Shown here piece by piece: positions 4,070 through 5,607 of a DNA stretch of 5,607 nt. Both the position numbers and the translations under genes were made by a program. Position 1 is the stretch's first letter. Every line of letters starts with the position of its first letter. The notes beneath the pieces were generated by a model. The model was not told where the DNA came from. It was given only the letters and a program-made list of their open reading frames with translations, and did no database searches. The stretch covers positions 1 to 5,607 of the forward strand of contig JAITFF010000014.1 of the NCBI GenBank assembly GCA_031281515.1, written 5' to 3'. The DNA is from Holosporales bacterium (GTDB lineage: Bacteria > Pseudomonadota > Alphaproteobacteria > RUG11792).

Positions 4070-5607
4070 ATGAGTAGACGGAAGCTAATTTGCATTTGTT
4101 TCTTCTACATGGCTGGCTGTACTCATCATCACGAAGAACCAGCCCCGGAACCGATTGTGCCTGAAAAATCTTTCTGCTATATCGATTTCGGAGAAACATT
4201 GCTGCACAAAATTGCTCATTATGAATCTCAAAATCCAAATTTAAAAAAGATGCAGGATCTCATTCATCACGGAGCAGACGTTAATGCCAAAGATGATACT
4301 GGCCAAACTCCATTGCATGTTTGCCGTAATGTTCAGGCAGCAAAGTTACTCGTTGAGAATGGAGCCGATCTTGAAGCCGAAGATAACAACGGATTTACGC
4401 CTTTAGATACTGTGTGCAATGAGGCGGCCAGGCTGTCGTCCGTGAGGAAGTACGATGACATAGACTGGGTAACAGATGTGGCCGAATTGCTGCTCACGAA
4501 AGGCACCTGTTTCTCAGATAAGTTTAAGCTGGATATTCTCGAAAGCAAAAGGTTGATTCTGCTCGTTCTAAAGCATGGAGGAGAAATTGACCAACCGTTC
4601 GTTCCTCACCTGAGTTTTTGTGGCATGCGTAATCCGGCGGTAATCAAGTTTTTAGTTGATTCTGGTTATGGTGATGTAAATGCGGTACGAGATGGGAAAA
4701 CGGCACTGCATCTCGCTGTCGAGTATGGCTGGCCCGAAACGGTGAAGGCATTGTTAGACAAAGGGGCAAATGTCCATACCAAGGATTCCGCTGGGCAAAC
4801 TCCAATGGACCTAACGCCAAGAGCAAACCAAGCCGAGATTCTTGTACTTTTAAAACGGGCAACCGAACGTGGGGATGTACATCAAAAAGACGTTATCGAT
4901 CCTCCAATGTGTTCGATCGAAGAACTCCAACAAAAGATGAAAAATCCAATGTTCGATATTAACAGTCAATATGCCTGGTACAAAGTACCTGGTTATCGCC
5001 TCATTGATCGGAAGAGGCTTGTTAATGTCGCTGCGATCCGTAATGATTTACCATTCTTAAAATTTTTGATTGAGCACGGAGCATACTTCAAACCCAAAAA
5101 AGTGGAGAACGGTAAGGGCCTTCAGCCATATGAAGGTCACCCTCTAATCTTCACGACCATCCCACAAATGGCGGAATATCTTTTGTCGAAAGGGGTTGAC
5201 GTAGATGAGCGAGATCCACATGGGAATACTCTCTTGATACTATCGACTAAGGAATGCAATTTGGAAATGGTAAAATTTTGCTTGAATCATGAAGCAGATG
5301 CTGATGCCGTTGGACAAATAGACGGATCGTGGAGACCGACAGCACTTCAGGTCGCCTGCCTTGCCTGTCGCGGCCCAGATTATTTACCTGGAGCGTACAA
5401 ACATGAGCCATCAGAGAAATATCTCGCGATCGTTAGGCTGCTTGTTGGTCATGGCGCAGATGTCAACAAAGTGAACACAAATGGGGAAACCGCGCTGTCT
5501 TACGCCGTTGAATCCGGAAATTTGGAGTGCATCGAGTATTTACTCACCCATGGAGCAAGCGTAACTAAGGCCTGCCAACAACTCGCATCACAGCAAAAAA
5601 ACGCCGG
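4070..5607 (+). CDS. Ankyrin-repeat probable lipoprotein, 3' end beyond the window
   Basis: An uninterrupted frame of 512 codons runs from ATG 4070 to the window edge without a stop, so the C-terminus is missing. The N-terminus, MSRRKLICICFFYMAGC, is a basic stretch, a hydrophobic core and a lipobox-like MAGC with C17 as the expected lipidated residue. Methionine at -3 is atypical, so lipidation is probable, not certain. A polar linker (THHHEEPAPEP, 18-28) follows. About ten ankyrin units then follow. Clear ones are GQTPLHVC.....AKLLVENGADLEA (78-104), GKTALHLAVEYGWPETVKALLDKGANVHT (209-237, shown with key residues G209, L213, G220, L229, G232), GNTLLILSTKECN (385-397) and NGETALSYAVESGN (471-484) ending LLTHGASVT (491-499). 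Degenerate units lie at about 41-73, 105-150, 186-204, 315-340, 357-380 and 421-467. Ankyrin repeats bind other proteins; no catalytic domain is seen. A cell-envelope location facing the periplasm or outside is inferred. The partner is unknown, and a role in host interaction is only a guess. Confidence 0.88.
   Translation, partial: MSRRKLICICFFYMAGCTHHHEEPAPEPIVPEKSFCYIDFGETLLHKIAHYESQNPNLKKMQDLIHHGADVNAKDDTGQTPLHVCRNVQAAKLLVENGADLEAEDNNGFTPLDTVCNEAARLSSVRKYDDIDWVTDVAELLLTKGTCFSDKFKLDILESKRLILLVLKHGGEIDQPFVPHLSFCGMRNPAVIKFLVDSGYGDVNAVRDGKTALHLAVEYGWPETVKALLDKGANVHTKDSAGQTPMDLTPRANQAEILVLLKRATERGDVHQKDVIDPPMCSIEELQQKMKNPMFDINSQYAWYKVPGYRLIDRKRLVNVAAIRNDLPFLKFLIEHGAYFKPKKVENGKGLQPYEGHPLIFTTIPQMAEYLLSKGVDVDERDPHGNTLLILSTKECNLEMVKFCLNHEADADAVGQIDGSWRPTALQVACLACRGPDYLPGAYKHEPSEKYLAIVRLLVGHGADVNKVNTNGETALSYAVESGNLECIEYLLTHGASVTKACQQLASQQKNA

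Noticed and set aside
2665..4475. Shared 11-base word CTGGGTAACAG at 2665-2675 and 4465-4475
   Set aside because: A few repeats of this length are expected by chance in 5.6 kb, and one copy lies inside the ankyrin coding sequence.
4333..4862. Minus-strand open frames of about 70 codons at 4333-4548 and 4644-4862
   Set aside because: Both lie inside the continuous ankyrin frame on the + strand, and their translations show no recognisable protein pattern.

Overview
The window comes from a bacterial chromosome. It reads as the end of an F-type ATP synthase operon, followed by two genes of kinds common in host-associated bacteria. The F1 genes run atpA (3' end only), atpG, atpD on the + strand, the usual bacterial order. 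The gamma subunit has a lysine-rich N-terminal helix leading into MVSTAKLAKI and a C-terminal stretch of the ARVMAMDSSVRNAN type. From memory these look most like alphaproteobacterial, Rickettsiales-like gamma subunits. Together with a Fic protein and a long ankyrin-repeat protein, this suggests a host-associated (endosymbiont or intracellular) bacterium, possibly alphaproteobacterial. That is an inference from motifs; no database search was possible.

Layout: 1-156 is the C-terminus of the alpha subunit. 158-1009 is atpG, one base after atpA. 1028-2572 is atpD, 18 bases after atpG. 2573-2716 is a convergent intergenic stretch with a long-looped inverted repeat. 2717-3787 on the minus strand is a complete Fic-family AMP-transferase with an N-terminal inhibitory motif and a C-terminal winged-helix region. 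3788-4069 is a divergent, AT-rich intergenic region with a striking set of AATCTCATA half-sites just upstream of fic. From 4070 to the end of the window is a single uninterrupted + strand frame of at least 512 codons. It encodes an ankyrin-repeat protein with a probable lipoprotein signal peptide and runs off the right edge.

How they work together: alpha, gamma and beta form the catalytic F1 head and its rotor shaft, and their tight spacing implies co-transcription and translational coupling. The epsilon gene (atpC), which normally follows atpD, is absent here. The beta subunit also has an N-terminal extension (or a misplaced start) and an insertion in its N-terminal barrel. Fic and the ankyrin protein are divergently oriented and share an upstream region, but nothing shows that they act together. 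The best candidates for something new are the fic operator or leader hairpin, the altered beta subunit with no adjacent atpC, and the ankyrin lipoprotein.
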